Shown piece by piece: positions 61,945 to 64,000 of a stretch of 64,000 bases of DNA. Both the position numbers and the translations under genes were made by a program. A model generated the notes under the pieces. It did not search any database. It was given only the letters and a program-made list of their open reading frames with translations, and was not told where the DNA came from. Positions within the stretch are counted from its first letter, which is position 1, and every line of letters starts with the position of its first letter. The DNA is from Chromohalobacter sp. 11-W (GTDB taxonomy: Bacteria > Pseudomonadota > Gammaproteobacteria > Pseudomonadales > Halomonadaceae). The stretch is taken from the NCBI RefSeq assembly GCF_029889905.1, contig NZ_JARANZ010000001.1, positions 248,001 to 312,000 on the forward strand. The letters run 5' to 3'.

Positions 61945-63987
61945 CTAAACGAGGTCGCGCGGAATCTCCTCGTCCCAGCTCTTGGCAAAGACTCGGCTTT
62001 CGTCTTCGTAGGCATCCAGCGTGGCACGCAATCGGAAGCTTTCCGCAGTGGAGGTCATCAAGGTACGGGTCACACTGCGTACCACCCAATCGCCCCGCCG
62101 AAAGCTACGCTCCCACTGGGTCCAACCGCTGATGCTGTCGTAGTTGCCGTAGGCATAGGTGTAGCGTTCGGTGATGCGCACCGAGAGTTCAAGATCGATA
62201 TCGTCAAGTCGGAAAGTACCCTCGTCGTTGATGACTTCGAGCGTGGTCTGGTCATTGGCGAGATCGCGTATCACCCGCCACGTTTCCTGGCTGGGCTGTA
62301 TCAGCGTCTTGGCGAGCGGTGGGGCGGCCTCCGGCGGCGCAAATTCGGGCAGCGCGGCTTCTTCTTGGGGCTTAGGCGCGCGACATGGCAATAGCAACCG
62401 GCTGCCGGTGGGATGAATCGTCAGCTTGACCGGGGCCGGCGCGGGCCATGCCAGCGGCCAGTAGCTGCTTGAGATCGACAGCCGAATGGCGTTGCCTGTG
62501 GGGAACTGCTGGGCGATATGCTTGAGTAGCACGCGCACGTGATAGCGCTCGCCCGGTTCCAGTGGCTGAGGATGTTCGTCGCTGTCACGGTGGGTCAGGT
62601 TGAGCAGGCCATAGGAAATTCGCGTGGCTTTGTCGTCCTCGGCGATGTCGCTGAGGCGTATGGCGACCATCGCCACCGGTTGGTCGGCCTCGATCTCGAG
62701 TTCGACCACAGGCTGCCCGCAGATCTCGATGTCCTGGTCGAGCCGTGCCGTCTGGAAAACCAGCGCGCCGCCGTCTTCGTCGCGTTGGTCGTGCGGTAGA
62801 TCCGGCGGTGCGTTGTAGGAGCACCACTTGCCCGCAAAAAGTCCCACCGATAGCGGTGAGCGTATCGTCAGCGGCGTCTCGTCGTGGTTCTCGGGCAGAG
62901 TGGATGCCGTCGTCATCGGCAGCAGGTCGTGGCCGCTGGTCAGGCGAAAGGGCTGCATATCGATGCGCGGTGACGGCCAACTGGGCTCTGATACCCAGCG
63001 CCCGGGGCGTGTCTCGTAGCGGGCCGAGGGCGGCACCGACTCCTGCATCCAGACGCGCAGCATCGGCTCGTCCATGATCCCGGTGTCTTTGTCCTTCAGC
63101 CAGTGATCCCACCAGCGCAGCGATTCCTGTAGAAAGCCGATGGCGGGGCCCGGTACGCCGAGATGGGGATACTTGTGCGACCATGGGCCCACCAGGCCTT
63201 TGCGGGGGACCTCGAGCCCCGCGAGTAGGCGAAACACGGCGTTGCAGTAGCCATCGGCCCAGCCGCTGACAGCGTAGACGGGGCAGCGAATGCGCGAGAA
63301 GTCCTCGCACACCGAGCCATGTTTCCAATAGTCGTCACGACGTTGATGCTTAAGCCATTTTGCCAGCCACAAGCCGCTGCCCTCGAGGCGCTCCTGCCAC
63401 ATCTCGCGCCAGCGCTCGCCGACGAGCATTGGATCGGGGGGACATGTATTGGCATCGAACATGGTCGAGGCCCATGACAAGTTGTCGCCGAGCAGACAGC
63501 CGCCCATGTGATGGACGTCGTCGGCGTAGCGGTCATCGGTCGAGCACAGGGTGATGACCGCCTTGAGTTCAGGGGGCTGCAATGCCGCGATTTGCAGGCC
63601 GTTGAAGCCGCCCCAGGAAATGCCGATCATGCCGACATCTCCGGTACACCACGTTTGTTGCCCCAGCCACTTCAGAATTTCGACGCCATCGTCGAGCTCT
63701 TGCTGTAGGTATTCATCACGCAGCACGCCATCCGATTCACCACTACCGCGAATGTCGACGCGCACCCCGGCGTATCCGTGGCCGGCCCAGTAGGCATGCG
63801 ACTGAGCGTCGCGCATCGCCGTCAGGTCGCGCTTGCGGTAAGGCAGATACTCGAGTATCGCCGGTACGGGCTCGCGTTCGGCATCCATTGGGCGCCAGAT
63901 ACGCACGGCCAGCCGGCAACCATCGGCGAGCGTGATCCAGTCTTCCTCCTCGTGAATCTGGCGGGGAAAATGGCGAACGATGTGCAT
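61945..63987 (-). CDS. CocE/NonD-family X-Pro-like hydrolase
   Basis: Hydrolase of 680 residues of the CocE/NonD family (peptidase S15 type). The N-terminal alpha/beta fold has WITLADGCRLAVRIWRP, the nucleophile elbow GMIGISWGGFNGLQIAAL with the serine near residue 124, and VRVDIRGSGESDG. The C-terminal jelly-roll half starts about residue 380 (QDIEICGQPVVELEIEADQPVAMVAIRLSDI). The GGGAG ribosome site lies just inside the window edge, so the gene is complete. Relatives cleave esters, amides or X-Pro bonds; the substrate here is unknown. Confidence 0.9.
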   Translation of the reverse strand: MHIVRHFPRQIHEEEDWITLADGCRLAVRIWRPMDAEREPVPAILEYLPYRKRDLTAMRDAQSHAYWAGHGYAGVRVDIRGSGESDGVLRDEYLQQELDDGVEILKWLGQQTWCTGDVGMIGISWGGFNGLQIAALQPPELKAVITLCSTDDRYADDVHHMGGCLLGDNLSWASTMFDANTCPPDPMLVGERWREMWQERLEGSGLWLAKWLKHQRRDDYWKHGSVCEDFSRIRCPVYAVSGWADGYCNAVFRLLAGLEVPRKGLVGPWSHKYPHLGVPGPAIGFLQESLRWWDHWLKDKDTGIMDEPMLRVWMQESVPPSARYETRPGRWVSEPSWPSPRIDMQPFRLTSGHDLLPMTTASTLPENHDETPLTIRSPLSVGLFAGKWCSYNAPPDLPHDQRDEDGGALVFQTARLDQDIEICGQPVVELEIEADQPVAMVAIRLSDIAEDDKATRISYGLLNLTHRDSDEHPQPLEPGERYHVRVLLKHIAQQFPTGNAIRLSISSSYWPLAWPAPAPVKLTIHPTGSRLLLPCRAPKPQEEAALPEFAPPEAAPPLAKTLIQPSQETWRVIRDLANDQTTLEVINDEGTFRLDDIDLELSVRITERYTYAYGNYDSISGWTQWERSFRRGDWVVRSVTRTLMTSTAESFRLRATLDAYEDESRVFAKSWDEEIPRDLV

Positions 63988-64000
63988 GCAGTGCTCCCGT

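Overview
The window reads as a chromosome segment of a GC-rich, motile, salt-adapted gammaproteobacterium. A Halomonadaceae member (Halomonas/Chromohalobacter type) is the best guess. The reasons are the several tripartite carboxylate transporters, glycine-betaine/GbsR genes, a SigK/RskA pair, a Mn-type yybP-ykoY leader before TerC, a sigma-28 promoter before a chemoreceptor, and protein sequences typical of that group. Genus is inference.

Left part (1-7.35 kb): a tripartite tricarboxylate transporter (end of a probable receptor gene, TctA, TctB) is followed by tartronate-semialdehyde reductase, a glycerate kinase, pyruvate kinase and enolase, tightly packed on one strand. Together these give a complete route from tartronate semialdehyde or glycerate to pyruvate (through 2-phosphoglycerate and PEP), with its own enolase and pyruvate kinase. 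The block ends in an IS3-type transposase relic that overlaps the enolase stop.

Mobile/accessory part (7.8-40.95 kb): a tyrosine integrase lies beside a 3' half of a CAU-anticodon tRNA (tRNA-Ile2-like). A second, non-identical 3' half of the same kind lies at 40.9 kb. Between them are: an AraC regulator with a VOC/oxidoreductase pair; a TetR regulator with an SDR/VOC pair and two visible operators; a FitAB toxin-antitoxin pair beside its decayed copy and a LuxR relic; a sodium:solute symporter; a second TctCBA transporter; a TRAP transporter with an FMN 2-hydroxyacid dehydrogenase and a GntR regulator; and a defence block. The defence block is a type I restriction-modification system (hsdM, hsdS, hsdR) that encloses a GIY-YIG/DUF4357 protein, an HNH nuclease and an SRAP protein. 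It is followed by a tiny membrane protein and a very AT-rich KAP-family P-loop NTPase next to the right tRNA half. The KAP cassette is the best candidate for an undescribed system.

Right part (40.95-64 kb), probably core chromosome: a zinc alcohol dehydrogenase and an ADP-forming acyl-CoA synthetase/GNAT fusion, preceded by a duplicated promoter and a broken copy of the synthetase start; a GbsR / isochorismatase-like hydrolase / betaine-binding protein operon with a perfect palindromic operator; SigK/RskA with a secreted DUF7282-like protein; a chemoreceptor; TerC; a membrane sulfatase; an SLC13-type transporter; an esterase; a DUF938 methyltransferase; a zinc-ribbon protein; a PIN-PhoH ATPase; an NAD-dependent epimerase; and a CocE/NonD hydrolase.

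All family calls are from reading the sequence; no database search was run.
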